DNA of 64,000 bases from Physcomitrium patens. Its lineage: Eukaryota; Streptophyta; Bryopsida; Funariales; Funariaceae. The notes beneath the pieces were generated by a model. It was not told the origin of the DNA and searched no databases. It worked only from the letters and a program-made list of their open reading frames with translations. The position numbers and the translations under genes are program-made. The stretch is from NCBI RefSeq assembly GCF_000002425.4, contig NC_037255.1:11486710-11550709 (forward strand), read 5' to 3'. Shown here piece by piece: positions 1 through 10,659 of this stretch. The first letter of the stretch is position 1. Each line of letters begins with the position of its first letter.

Positions 1-193
1 GTTCCATTCTGGGAGAAGGGACATGGTTTGGTGTAGATGTTGAAGCAGCCCCAATCATCTCTATATCTTCACTTCCTACCATTCTTGTTGCTCCTTGTGG
101 TGGTAAATTGAGTTGATGCATCGCAAGCATTAACTCCCTCAATTGCTCTTGCATCTGTGCCATTGCACTCTTCATTTCAACAAGCTCTGCCAT
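1..193 (-). CDS. Ty3-type Gag, N-terminal part (element X), runs off left edge
   Basis: Seen: an open frame of 64 codons from the ATG at 193 down to base 1, beginning MAELVEMKSAMAQMQEQL. The first 30 residues are rich in Met, Glu and Gln and look helical; a Pro/Ser/Thr-rich linker follows. Known: Gag forms the virus-like particle in which reverse transcription happens. The same start recurs at 63814 (+) and at about 55454 (-), which supports this ATG. It lies about 210 bases downstream of the LTR at 406-945 on the same strand, as expected for Gag. Unlike nearly every other Gag here it has no stop and higher GC, so X is probably the youngest Ty3 copy. The capsid core would lie outside the window. 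Confidence 0.7.
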   Translation of the reverse strand, partial: MAELVEMKSAMAQMQEQLRELMLAMHQLNLPPQGATRMVGSEDIEMIGAASTSTPNHVPSPRME

Positions 194-393
194 AGTAGCA
201 CTTAGAAAAGAGAAGATGTCTAATAACGCTCAAAACAAATAGAAGAGAGGAATTGATAACAAAGAAAATACTAAGAACAATATCAGTTTAAAAGAGGGTA
301 ATCCGCAACTTCTAATGCGCTTATGTCTTATCAAGAAAAAGGGGTAATCCACTCTTAATCAAGAAAAGACAAAGCTCTGATATTGTAAGTGTA

Positions 394-405
394 CTCTTGT
401 CAATC
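394..405 (-). promoter_or_regulatory. Candidate self-primer binding site of element X
   Basis: The first internal bases after the LTR, read leftwards, are GATTGACAAGAG. The ten bases TTGACAAGAG (403-394) are perfectly complementary to CTCTTGTCAA inside the LTR (582-573), just where the transcript should begin after the TATA box. No TGG, the usual start of a tRNA-CCA primer site, is present. This matches the Tf1/sushi self-priming arrangement. The rest of 194-393 is untranslated leader. Confidence 0.55.
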
Positions 406-945
406 TGTCAAGGACAAGAACTCGATGAAAGCTAAAGAGTAAGTGAGACTTTTCTCAAAAAGAAATAGGACATAATAGAAATATGTATATTAAGAAAGAA
501 ACTGGAATGGCTATTGCCAAAATACAAGAAAACTAGAGACCCTTGAAACTAGACTAGAAGCAAGAAAGGAGTTGACAAGAGTGAAGAGGGCTTCACTCTT
601 GCCTCTATATATACTATCTAACTAGAAGCCACGTGGCGATGTTCTATAAGACCTCCAATATATGTTGACTTTCTAGGCCACATGCCTTTGCTTGCAAGGC
701 AAGTTTTCTATGGATGGACCACGTAGTTAGCTTGTTCTTTAAGCTTCCAACATGTGTGGCACATGGCTAACTTGTTGACCAAGTTTCTAACCTAAAAGTC
801 AACTATAGACTCCTATAAAGTCAAAGCAGCGTCTATGAAGCTTCTAAGAAGCTTCTCTAGAAGATATTACACAATTAACCTACTTTTATCTACTTTTACA
901 TACTTTTATCTATTCATATAGGTAATTATATGTATGTCCGTGACA
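406..945 (-). repeat. Ty3 5' LTR of element X (540 bp)
   Basis: Read leftwards it begins TGTCACGGACATAC at 945 and ends CCTTGACA at 406, so it has TG...CA ends. It aligns along its length with twelve other LTR copies or fragments in this window. It carries a TATA box, a hairpin near the predicted RNA start, and a palindromic GAAGCTTCT/AGAAGCTTC motif (837-855) in U3. The sequence beyond 945 is copia Gag, so X was inserted there; the left target duplication partner is outside the window. Confidence 0.85.
573..615 (-). promoter_or_regulatory. LTR TATA box, hairpin and predicted transcript start (X)
   Basis: TATA box at 615-606 on the minus strand. Downstream, 577-602 is a perfect inverted repeat with 11-bp arms (CAAGAGTGAAG) and a 4-base loop. 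The distal arm overlaps the 573-584 stretch complementary to the primer-binding site. Spacing of about 30 bases from the TATA box places the RNA 5' end at the start of that stretch. The start itself is inferred. Confidence 0.5.
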
Positions 946-1456
946 CATCTTCACAAAGAAGAATTTCTTCATTAGTAAGATGGAAGAAGGTAATGACCTC
1001 ATGGCTCATGTGAAGAAGGTAAAGGCCCTTGCTAATTCACTTGCAATTGTTGACAAGCCTTTAGAAGAGAGTGATATTGTCATGATCTTGCTTATGAGTC
1101 TTTTTGAGTCCTATAACTACCTCATTGTGGCATTGAAGTCCATCAAATTAAAAGAGCTCACAATGGATTATGTGATGGCAAGGCTTGCTCATGAAGTGAC
1201 CAAGAGGAAAGAAAAAGAGCCTCAACATGAGGATTTTGCTCTTTTTTTAAGACAAGGCAAGGAGAGTTATTCTCACCAATGTGGCAATGTAAGAACTTGC
1301 TTCATTTGTAGAAAATCAGGTCATTTTGCAAGAAATTACTATAAGGCTAAAAAAGAAGATAGAGAAAGTGTAAACAATACTCGTGATAAATATGGAAGTA
1401 ATGATTATGCATTCATGGCAAGTAAAGGTACTTCCATGGCTATCATGTCTAAGTAG
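946..1456 (+). pseudogene. Copia-1 Gag, C-terminal two thirds
   Basis: Seen: MEEGNDLMAHVKKVKALANS at the start of the longest open stretch (980), the copia Gag UBN2-type region, then a CCHC zinc knuckle CFICRKSGHFARN in which the last Cys has become Tyr. Known: Gag is the nucleocapsid/capsid protein and the knuckle binds the element RNA. The frame really begins upstream of 946, because the same residues in copia-3 are preceded by more Gag; ATG 980 is internal. A TAG at 1454 replaces the Trp that precedes the protease motif, so the gene was fused to protease. Inactive as it stands. Confidence 0.8.
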
Positions 1457-2765
1457 ATTGTTGATTTGGGTGCCACCAAGTACATGACTCCATACAAGTA
1501 TTTATTTGATACTTTTGAAGAAATTTCAGCAACAAATATATTCATGGGAGATAATGACTTAGTACAAGCTATTGGAACGGGCTCTATTATAGTAGAAATT
1601 GTTTTCAAAGGCCAAACTAAGAGAATCAGATTGAAGGACGTCTTATATGTGCCAAAGATGAAGAAAACCTCCTCTCAATGAATAAATCTGTTTTACATGA
1701 TTGTGAAGTACAATTTAATAAGAATGGATGTTTTGTGAAGATTTTAGAAGGAGGTTATGTTAGAAAGGGCTTTAGAGATGGCAACCTCTACTTCATCAAG
1801 TGTAAGAAGGTGAATAGAGTTGAAATTGCGCCATTTGCTGAATTTTCTCAAGATCAAGACAAGTTTGGAATTTGGCATTGACATCTTCATCATTTGAATG
1901 CCAAGAACATGAAGGAGCTTCAATCCATAGTAAGTAGCTTAGATCTTGGTCATATAAGCTACAATGCTATGATACTTGCTTATAAAAATTGTATTCAAGG
2001 CAAACAACAAAGGGTTACATTTCCAAGTGGAGTTGCAATATATATAACAAATTTGTTGGAAATAGTCCATTCTGATGTTTGTGGACCTATGAAGATACCA
2101 TCAATAGGAGGTGCAAGGTACTTTGTCACATTCATTGATGATTTTTCAATATAGGTATGGATTTTCATCCTCAAAGCAAAGAATAAGTGTTTCACAAGAT
2201 TTAAGGAGTTTAAGGTTCTTGTAGAGAAGCAATGTGAGTACAAAATCAAGATATTATGTATGAACAATTGAGATAATTATATATCAAAGAAATTCAATGA
2301 TTTTTTTGAAGATGCATAGTATTGCAAGACTCCTTATACTCTACAATAAAATGGAATTGCTGAAAGAACAAATTGTATCATTGTGGATATGGCAAGGAGT
2401 ATACTTCATGTACAATACTTTGGGCATGAATATTAGATTGAAGCCGTGGTTACTTCAGTGTATACAAGGAATAGGTTCTCTACAAGTGCACTCACATCAA
2501 TGATTCCACAAGAAGCTTGGAGTGGTAAGAAACCTTGTATTTCACACATGAGGGCTTTTGGATACGTAACATATGCAAAGATATTAGATTATATGAGATC
2601 AAAATTTGATGCAAAAGGTACAAAATATATATTTGTTGGATATTGTGAAGATAAAAAGGCTTATAGGATCATGTCTTTGGGGACCAAAAAGATCATCAAA
2701 AGTCGTGATGTTGAATTTTTGGAGCATAAGAGTACTTGTTAATACTTAGAGATATATCCAAGTGG
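1457..2765 (+). pseudogene. Copia-1 protease and integrase region
   Basis: Protease: IVDLGATKYMT at about 1457-1490, where the catalytic D-S-G has become D-L-G. A frame change lies near 1670. The GAG-pre-integrase/zinc region follows (IWH, stop, HLHHLNAKNMKEL, about 1870-1920; later Cys residues changed). The integrase core starts EIVHSDVCGPMK at about 2060 and includes FVTFIDDF. Later blocks are IAERTN in another stretch, RAFGYVTYAK and FVGYCEDKKAYR (2550-2665). Stops at 1879 and 2152 break it. Known role: processing the polyprotein and inserting the cDNA. An acidic Asp/Glu-rich linker follows at 2770-3080. Confidence 0.8.
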
Positions 2766-4714
2766 GAGTATTGGTGTGTTTGTGGACACATCTTTAAATT
2801 CAAGAAAGAAAGAAGAAGATGAAGATAATAATGGTTGTAAAGGTGGAAATGAAGGTGAAGAGGCAAAGAAGGTAGAGAACAAGGCCTTTAAAAATGCTAA
2901 GACCAGCAATGAAGAGCATGAAGATGTTGATGATGATGGTGATGATGATTATCAATCTTTGAGTGAGAAAAGACTATCTACAAAAGAAAAGAAGGTTAGA
3001 AGAGACTATAGAATACAACAAGTTGAGTCTTCTTCAAATAAAAGGAGATATCTTTTGAGAGATAGAAAACAACGTGGCGAATAATAGAAGAATTACATCT
3101 TTCATCAAGTAAGTAAAGAACATTCAAATGTTACATTTTTTACTTATCTTTTGAATTTGTGTAATGCAATGAAGTCCACGGATGCTTTAAAGTAGGAGAA
3201 AGCCATGGAAGAAGAGTATCAATTACTCATAGATAATAGAACATGGAAATTGACTCAACTTCCATTAAATTGAGCTTTAATTGGTTGTAAGTAGGTGTTT
3301 AGAACAAAGAGGGATGCAATAGATAATGTTGTGAGGTATAAGACAAGATTGGTTGCCAAAGGCTATTTACAAGTTGCTGGTGTTGATTTTAATGAGATAT
3401 TTGCTCTTGTGGCCAAATTCACCACCATTAGAACGATTGTGGCAATTGAGGTAGCAATCAACTTGCAGATACTTTAAATGGATGTAAAGACGACTTTTTT
3501 GAATGGAAAGTTAGAAAAAGACATCTATATAGATCAACTTCAAGGATTTGTTGAAAAAGGCAAGCAATACCTTATTTGTAAGTTGAATAAATCTTTGTAT
3601 GGACTCAAGTAATCATCCAGGACATGGTACCAATGCATCGACATATTCTTTGTAAATGAGGGATTTGTGAGAAGCGATGCTGATCATTCCATATATGTGA
3701 TATAATCAAAAATCTTCTTGCTAATTGTTATTCTCTATAATGATGATTTAATCATCTTGACCAATATCTTGAAAAATATGGATTAATTGAAGGCGAGGCT
3801 AGCAAAAGAATTTTTGATGAGTAATTTGGGAGAGTTTCACTATTGCTTAGGAGTGGAGTTTGTGAAAAATCGAGCTAAGAAGATCATTACATTGAGCCAA
3901 AAGAAGTATATTAAAGAAGTGTTGAAATGATTCAACATGGAGGAGTATAAGCCTATTGAAAGACCATTGGAGGCCAATATAAAGTTGATGAAACTCACGG
4001 ATGAGGAGTTTGCTGAAGTTGAAGATGAAATGAAAGATGTTCCATACAAGGCAACAATAGGCTCACTTATGTATACAATAATTGGCACAAAGCTGGATCT
4101 TATATATATGGTGAGTGTTGTGAGTCAACACATGTCAAAGGTTGGACCAATCCATTGGACAACCATTAAGAAGATCATGAGGTATTTATAAGGTACTTTG
4201 AACTTCAAATTGTACCTTGCATTGGAGGTGATAATATTACATTGCATGGTTATTGTGATGCGGATTGGGCTCAAGATACAAACGATAGAAGGTCAACAAT
4301 AGGATATATATTCTTTGTTGGAATGGGAGCAATTTCATGGAATTACAAGAAGCAACCAACAATTCTAAGATTAATAATAGAGGCAAAGTATATGACATTA
4401 AGTTATAGTATAATGGAAGCAATATGGCTAAGACAAGTTTTAGAAGACATTAGATTTGTTCAATTAGAAGTGACTCCAATGAAGTATGACAATCAAAGAT
4501 GCCTTGTCTTTATAAAGAATCTAAAGCATCATTCAAAGAAAAAGTATATTAACATTCAACATCACTTCATATGAAAAAAGATTGAAATGGAAGTGATTGA
4601 TATGAAGTATTGTGCAACGAAAGACATGCTTGTTGATTTGCTTACAAAAGCATTGGTGAAAGATAGATATTACAAATTAAGAAAGGAATTAGGATTAGAA
4701 ACCTTTAATCAATA
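2766..4714 (+). pseudogene. Copia-1 linker, reverse transcriptase and RNase H
   Basis: Acidic linker (2776-3084), then reverse transcriptase: VFRTKRDAIDNVVRYKTRLVA (3295 on), DVKTTFLNGKLEKDIY, and the catalytic box reading LYNDDLIIL near 3735, where copia elements have YVDD. RNase H follows: HGYCDADWAQDTNDRRST (from 4242) and KHHSKKKYINIQHHFI, ending near 4714. Stops in frame include AAG-TAG-GTG (a Trp codon) and LK-stop-SSRTW (a Gln codon). A frame change near 4215 separates RT from RNase H. Known role: copies element RNA to cDNA and removes the RNA strand. Dead copy. Confidence 0.85.
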
Positions 4715-4716
4715 GT

Positions 4717-4726
4717 AAAGTGGGAG
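4717..4726 (+). promoter_or_regulatory. Copia-1 polypurine tract
   Basis: AAAGTGGGAG directly before the LTR start. The same motif precedes the LTR of copia-3 (15526-15536, minus) and, decayed, that of copia-2 (about 7159-7168). Primes plus-strand synthesis in known copia elements. Confidence 0.75.
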
Positions 4727-5134
4727 TGATAAAGTAAATGTTGAACAGATAAAAGATATTATCTAACTTAAGTTGCTAATGGCTGAAGGATAGCAAAAGG
4801 TAATAAGAAAGTTACTAAAGTGGCAGCTAGGATTTATAGTGGCGGCTAAGTTAAGTGGCGATTAGGGTTTATAGTGGTAGCTAGGTCAAGTGGTGGCTAG
4901 AGTTTATAGTAGTAGTTAGTTTAAGTGGCAGCTAGGATTTGAAGTAGCAGCTAAGTTAAGTAGAATCTAGTCTTCACTTGGATGAATAAAAATGAAGTTG
5001 AGCCACAATAGATCTAATCTCTACCTATAAGTAAAAGGTGTTGGAAGTGAGAGGCATGGTATTCCATACTTCTCTTGTGTCTAATCTTGCTGATTTCTAG
5101 TTACTTGTATCTTGCTTATTATTTTTTTTCAATA
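4727..5134 (+). repeat. Copia-1 3' LTR (408 bp)
   Basis: Begins TGATAAAGTAAATG after the polypurine tract and ends TTCAATA. The end is set by alignment with copia-3, whose LTR end abuts a primer-binding site. The right half (ACCTATAAGTA through CTTGCTGAT) matches the LTRs at 7169 and 15114; the left-central part holds a 35-bp tandem array absent from those. The bases after it (CAAGG) correspond to CAAAA of the copia integrase target. Confidence 0.8.
4819..4958 (+). repeat. 35-bp tandem repeat, 4 units, inside copia LTR
   Basis: Four units of exactly 35 bp start at 4819, 4854, 4889 and 4924. Each has a 19-base half (AGTGGCAGCTAGGATTTAT type) and a 16-base half (AGTGGCGGCTAAGTTA type), themselves related. 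Units differ by only a few bases. Confidence 0.9.
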
Positions 5135-7154
5135 CAAGGGTTGTGATATAAAGTTTTTGGAGCATATGAATACTTATGAGTACTTAAAGATGTATTCAAG
5201 TAAGAGTAATGGTGTATTTGTGGATGCATTTTTAATTTCAGCTAAGAAAGAAGAAATAGATGATGACATTGATGATGGTGGAAATTCAAATTAAGATGAA
5301 GAGCCAAAGAAAGTAGGCCATAGTATGCCTATCATTGCTAAAACCAACAATCAAGACAATGAAGATATTGAAGATGATGATGATAATGATGAAGAGTACC
5401 AACCTTTGAATGTGAAAAAATAAGTTTTAAGAGAGAAGAAGCTTACAAGAAACCTTGGAGTGAAAGAAAATAAAGCTTCATTAAGTAAAAAGAGATATCC
5501 TTGGAGAGATAGAAAACAACTTGGTGTATGGTAGAAGAATCATATCTTTCTTCAAATAAGTGAAGAACATGCTCATATTACATTCTTTGCTAATCTATTG
5601 AGTTTGTGTAATACAATGAAGTGTATGGATGCTATGAAATAAGAAAATGCTATAGAAAAAGAATACAAATAATTCATGGAGAATGGAACATGAGAATTGA
5701 CTCAACTTCCACCAAATTGACCTTCAATTTGTTGTAAGTGGGTATTTAGAATCAAAAGGAATGCAATGGGTAATAATATGAGATACAAGTCTAGATTGGT
5801 TGCCAAAAGCTACTCACAAGTTGTTGGTATAGATTTCAATGAGACAATTTTTTTCGTGGCCAAATTCACCACTATTAGAACCATTGTTGTAATTGAGGCA
5901 ACAATGGACTTAGAGATGAATCAAATAGATGTGAAGATGGCTTTTTTGAATAAAAATCTTAAAGAAGATATCTACATGGAGCAATATCAAGGATTTGTAG
6001 AAGAAGACAAACAACATCTTGTTTGTAAGTTGAAGAAAGCCTTGTATGGGCTCAAATAATCTCCAAGGACATGATACCAATATATTGATATATTCTTTGT
6101 GAATGAAAGATTTGGAAGGAGTGAATTTGATCATTCTTTATATGTTATGCAATCAAATGAGTTCCTATTGATTTTCATCCTCTATGTTGATGATTTGATC
6201 ATCTTAACCAATACTATAAAGATGATGGATTAGTTGAGGGCAAAGTTAGAAAATGAGTATGAAATGAGTGATTTGAGAGAATTTTACTATTATTTAGGAA
6301 TAGAGTTTGTAAAAGATCATTCTAAGAAGACCATTACAATGAGCCAAAGTAAGTATATTGAAGAAGTGTTGAAACAATTCAACATGAAAGAATTTAAGCC
6401 TATAGATACACCTTTAGAGGCTAATTTGAAATTGATGAAGCTCATGGATGAAGAGTTTTTTGAAGTTAAAGATGAAATGCAAGATATTCCATATAAGACA
6501 GCAATGAGCTCATTTATATATGTAATAGTTAGCTCAAGTTTAGATCTTACATATGCGGCGAGTATTGTGAGCCAATACATATCAAAGGCTGGACCAATCT
6601 ATTTATTGACCACTAAAAGGATCATGAGGTACTTAACAAGTACTTTAGATTTTAAATTGTGATTTGGATGTGTTAACATTAATTTGTATGATTATTGTAA
6701 TGCGGATTGGATTGAAGATGTAAATGGTAGAAGGTCAACAATGGGATATGTATTTTTTGTTGGAGTAGGAGATATTTCATGAAATTATAAGAAAAAACCA
6801 ATAATTGTAAAATAAATAATAGAGGCAGAGTATATGGCAGCAAGTTATAGTGCAATGGAGACAGTATGCCTAAGACAACTTTTGGAGGACATCGAGATTA
6901 TACAAATAGAAGCAACTCCAATGGAATGTGACAATGAAGGATGTCTTGCATTTATAAAGAAACCAAAGCATCATTCAAGGACCAAGTACATTAACATTTA
7001 ATATCACTTCATAAGAGAGAAGATTGAAATGAGAGTGATTGATATGAAGTATTATGCAACAAAAGACATACTTGCTGATTTGTTAACAAAGACATTAATA
7101 AAGGATAGACATTACATGTTGACAAAGGTATTAGGATTCAAAGCCTTTAATTAA
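5135..7154 (+). pseudogene. Copia-2 integrase end, linker, reverse transcriptase and RNase H
   Basis: Integrase tail KFLEHMNTYEYLKMYSS, acidic linker (EEIDDDIDDGG), then RT. Blocks seen: NNMRYKSRLVAKSYSQVVGID (5772 on), DVKMAFLNKNLKEDIYMEQY, and an intact catalytic box ILYVDDLIILT near 6180, unlike copia-1 and copia-3. RNase H: YCNADWIEDVNGRRST near 6690 and later KHHSRTKYINI. The frame is unchanged from 5112 to 6662; damage is by stops (for example LK-stop-SPRT at about 6057), not indels. Not functional. Confidence 0.8.
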
Positions 7155-7168
7155 TAACAAAGTAGAAG

Positions 7169-7545
7169 CATTAAAGTTATTAAAGTAAATAAGTAAAAGT
7201 TACATTGTAGAAGATATTAGTTTAGATAAGTTGCTATTAGTTAAAGGATTGGTTCTTGGTATATAAGAAGGCCAAAAGATAAGATAGATGAATAGACAGA
7301 GAATCTTTAAGATATAAAAAATATGCTTAAGATATATTCTTTTAGTAGATAAGATAACAATGAATAGTCTTGATAGAATGTTGGATGAATATATTCATCA
7401 AAGAATGGAAGTTGTTCATTAGGACATCAGCCACCACCTATAAGTAACGGGTGTTGGAAGTGAGAGATATCTTATTCCATACCCTCTTTGTGTGCAACCT
7501 TGCTGATATTAAGTATTGTGAATTCATAGTGCTTATTCTCTAATA
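7169..7545 (+). repeat. Copia-2 3' LTR (about 375 bp)
   Basis: Follows a decayed polypurine tract (AAAGTAGAAG). Its start (TTAAAGTAAATAAG) and its end (AACGGGTGTTGGAAGTGAGAG through CTCTAATA) align with the copia-1 LTR; the middle is unrelated and has no 35-bp array. The exact start is uncertain by about 10 bases. Confidence 0.65.
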
Positions 7546-10333
7546 GAATCTACATAAACTATGCTTGCATTGACACATTTTTAATATTAAATATATATAC
7601 TTTTATTATGCAAGTGATAATGTTGATAAATACATGATATAACACCAATCCAAACTTGATTTCAATTGTAGTTCAATACATGTCATAATTAAAAAATAGG
7701 GAAAATAATCTCATACATACATCACCAAAATAAAAATAGAAGTAGATATAGGTATGCATGGATTTTTAGCAAAGCTAAGACAAATTAAGTCTCTTTTATT
7801 CATCCATTGTATTGTTAATGAAGCTCCTTTCATAATGGTGTATCCTAATTAACATCAATTCAACCAAAGATTTATATAATATTAGTTAAAGTAGCTTCTA
7901 TTGGCTAGTTAACTTCATCTAGATCTACTCTTATATTATAGAAAAACTCATTTATTATTACAAATTTGATTTAGAAGTAGTATCAAATACTTCATATTTC
8001 AACTTATTGAATAAATATCACATAAAATCATTATAGTAGCTCATTAAGCTCTCTTATATAACATGCATTTTAAGCTTATTAAAAACATACTCAAATTAGA
8101 ATCTATTATACTATTTATATTTGGCAAATAATAAGAAACATAATCCTTAAAGTAATCCTTCAAAATTTATCCATCATGATATTTTAACTCCAATATATCA
8201 TTTGAAGGTATTTTTTTAATCCTTAGTATCTAATATGGTCAATATTGTTTGCTATAAGTAAATATAATCACTTAATAGAAACTACCATAGTTGTAGTCTA
8301 TAGCCTCCTCTATCGATATTGGCATATTTAAAGGTATTACAATGCTAGAAAATAGCAAGATTATTGAATGCCATTAGTATAATGCATTGAAACAACTTTG
8401 CTTATGTATTATATATCTCTATTCACATATTAAAATCATTCATTTTTACCATTGCATGTATATAATGTTTAATTGAAGGCAACAATATTAGTTCTCATTC
8501 TTACAAAAATAAATTAAGAAAAAATGTAGCAAGAGAAATATGCTTGTTTAACATGTATTTTATAGCCAACCAATGGATAATGGTATATTAGAGTTACTTC
8601 AAAATATTCCAATTCTTTATATATGTAAAGTATGAACTTTTTATATTCTTATTGCCTTGATACCATATATTTCTTCCCATCTAGCATCTTCCTAAGTAAA
8701 TGACCCTTGTTCTATTTAAGTCATTTAATTTATTGTAAGATCCTATCTCTTTTTTTTGAAGTTAGCTTAAAAAATAATTCTCTATTCTTTAGATAATCTA
8801 AAATTAGTCTACCTTCAAAAATTCCTTTGGTATATAGTACTTTTTAAGCTTCTTGATATGTTAAATGACTACCATCTTAGCTATTAGATCTTTGTCTATA
8901 TACAAGTACTTTCTAACCTTAATACTTCCTTGCAAAAAAGCTGCTAGTATAATATCAATGCTACCAAATGACTTTGATAAACAAATGGCTTTTTTAAAAG
9001 GCTGCAAAATAATTGGTGTATTCACTAATAAAAAGGCCTTAAAAATGTCATATATGCCTCCAACTACTTTAAATAGAAAAGATCGATTATTCCTTATCTC
9101 AGCACGTTTACCTTTGGCTTATTCTAAAATTCTTTTTTAGACTTCCATATTGATATTGATTTGTATACTTTGGTCAAATGTGCCTTTTTTCTACTAAGTT
9201 TTATAAGGATTGTAGAAGATGAAAAAATTTCTTTATGAATAAACCATTCATCTAAAATACTATTTTTTTTTGTTCCTATCATGGTATTTTTTACATAGTG
9301 ACTTTCTTCTTCATGTATAAATTATGAAGGTAGAGTAGCTTAGCATCTATTATCAATTTATCATTGATGTCTACATGAAGCTATATTATTACAAAAATCT
9401 AAAAAAGAATCTATAGGATATAATATTATAGTATCTATTAATAAATTATATGAATTAATTTAAATAATAATAAAATTAATTTTAATAGTTGTTGCATCTA
9501 TAATGTCATTAAAAAAAATTTTAATCAATAGTTGAGTTTTGATTCTAGTGGCTTTTTTTGAAAAAAGATAAGTCTTCAAAGTACCTTTGTATAAATTTAA
9601 AGATTCAATGGCAACCTTGTTAATATTAATGGTTGAACTTCAAAATCTAATAAAATCTTTAGAAGTATAAAGACTTGTCTACTGAGTCTCACAATTTTTA
9701 ACAAATTATATTTGTTGTCTAATATTATAATTCTAAATATAACAAAAGATTTATCTTTTTTTTGTAGTCTTATTTTTCTATCTATTATCACCTTTAGCTT
9801 CTTCTTTGTATTCTTTTACATTAATTGGTTTCAATTCTAGGTAAAAGTTCTAACATTTGATTACTTGATAAGTTAATGATTCACATCTTGAGAAAAAATT
9901 CTTCTTTAATGGTTTAGATTTTTTATGACTTATATCCTACTGACTAGGAGATGAACAACCTTAGTCTTTTGTATGGTTTTAAAGATCTTGCTTATCAAAG
10001 GTATAGCTATTTTTTTAATATTTTTTACCAAATTTATAGCAATAGAATTTATGGCAAAGAAGACATATTCTATGGTAAGTAGATTGTTAGAAGACAAATT
10101 CATTACTTTAATTTTAATCAAATTTTTGAGTTTAAAGTCTAAGATATTATACCATCTATTGATATCTTGTGAAATTGTATCTTTTTTATTGTTCTTTATA
10201 AATCTTTTAAATAGGTGAAAACATTACAATGGATTTTTTTTCTTTTGATTGAAATTTTTGAAGCTTCAGCATTTTGTTTAATCTTTAATCATAGTAGTTC
10301 AAAGTACCTCAAATAAATTTAAAGTAAAATTGA

Positions 10334-10376
<43 letters not shown>

Positions 10377-10659
10377 CTTTGGCTTTATTGTTATTTTCTT
10401 TTAAGTTTTTTCTACCTTTAGTCTTTACTTTATGATCGACATTATTTGTAATTGACTAAGGGCAAACACCAATTCTTTAACCACCAATTTCTAATAGTTT
10501 TCTTATCATGTTTTCAAAATTTGGCGCTTTATAATTCTTGAGTGTTTCAATTTTTGTTTTATATTAGATCTCAAAATCTAAAAATTATAGCATCTTTAAT
10601 GCATTGAAAAAATGCTTGCCATATATTATAAGAATTAAATTCTAGTTTCTTCTCAGCTT
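7546..10659. other. Unassigned AT-rich stretch
   Basis: No gene recognised. The open stretch at 8865-9140 (+, 91 codons) and those at 9597-9791 and 9930-10121 (-) match no family I know and have AT-biased composition; I do not call them genes. On the minus strand near 10470-10490 the residues VFALSQ, in the setting of a Ty3 RT N-terminus (where VFALS-like motifs are known), hint that part of 10240-10640 is a Ty3 pol remnant. That is weak. Confidence 0.3.
10336..10373. repeat. (TA)n microsatellite
   Basis: Uninterrupted TA dinucleotides, about 18 units. Similar runs lie at 12786-12821, 21145-21176, 22416-22448 and 53558-53583. Confidence 0.95.

Larger units (their letters stand above)
946..5134 (+). 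mobile_element. Copia-1, degraded Ty1/copia retrotransposon (5' end lost to X insertion)
   Basis: Order Gag, protease, integrase, reverse transcriptase, RNase H, then a 3' LTR: the Ty1/copia order. The 5' LTR and Gag N-terminus lie to the left of element X, outside the window. Pol stays in one frame from about 1678 to 4200 despite many stops; only two frame changes are visible (near 1670 and 4215). Stops sit where Trp, Gln or Arg is expected. Right of its LTR (5135 on) the sequence continues copia-2 integrase at the corresponding codon, so copia-1 is nested in copia-2. Confidence 0.85.
5135..7545 (+). mobile_element. Copia-2, degraded Ty1/copia element (left half outside window)
   Basis: From 5135 (CAAGGGTTGTGATATAAAG) the sequence resumes at the integrase codons written in copia-1 as AAAAGTCGTGATGTTGAAT, so this is the right half of an element interrupted by copia-1. 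It runs through linker, RT and RNase H to its own 3' LTR, with target flank GAATC after 7545. Confidence 0.75.

Noticed and set aside
374-383. ATATCAGAGC on the minus strand as a tRNA-Met 3'-end primer site for element X
   Set aside because: It matches nine bases of the common plant site but lies about 20 bases inside the LTR end set by the solo LTR duplication, and other copies do not keep it. The TTGACAAGAG site next to the LTR fits better.
8865-9140. 91-codon plus-strand open stretch as a gene
   Set aside because: No recognised motif, biased composition, no counterpart elsewhere in the window.
9930-10218. Membrane protein frames on both strands (9973-10218 plus, 9930-10121 minus)
   Set aside because: Hydrophobic residues are what AT-rich DNA encodes by chance; no start context or homologue recognised.
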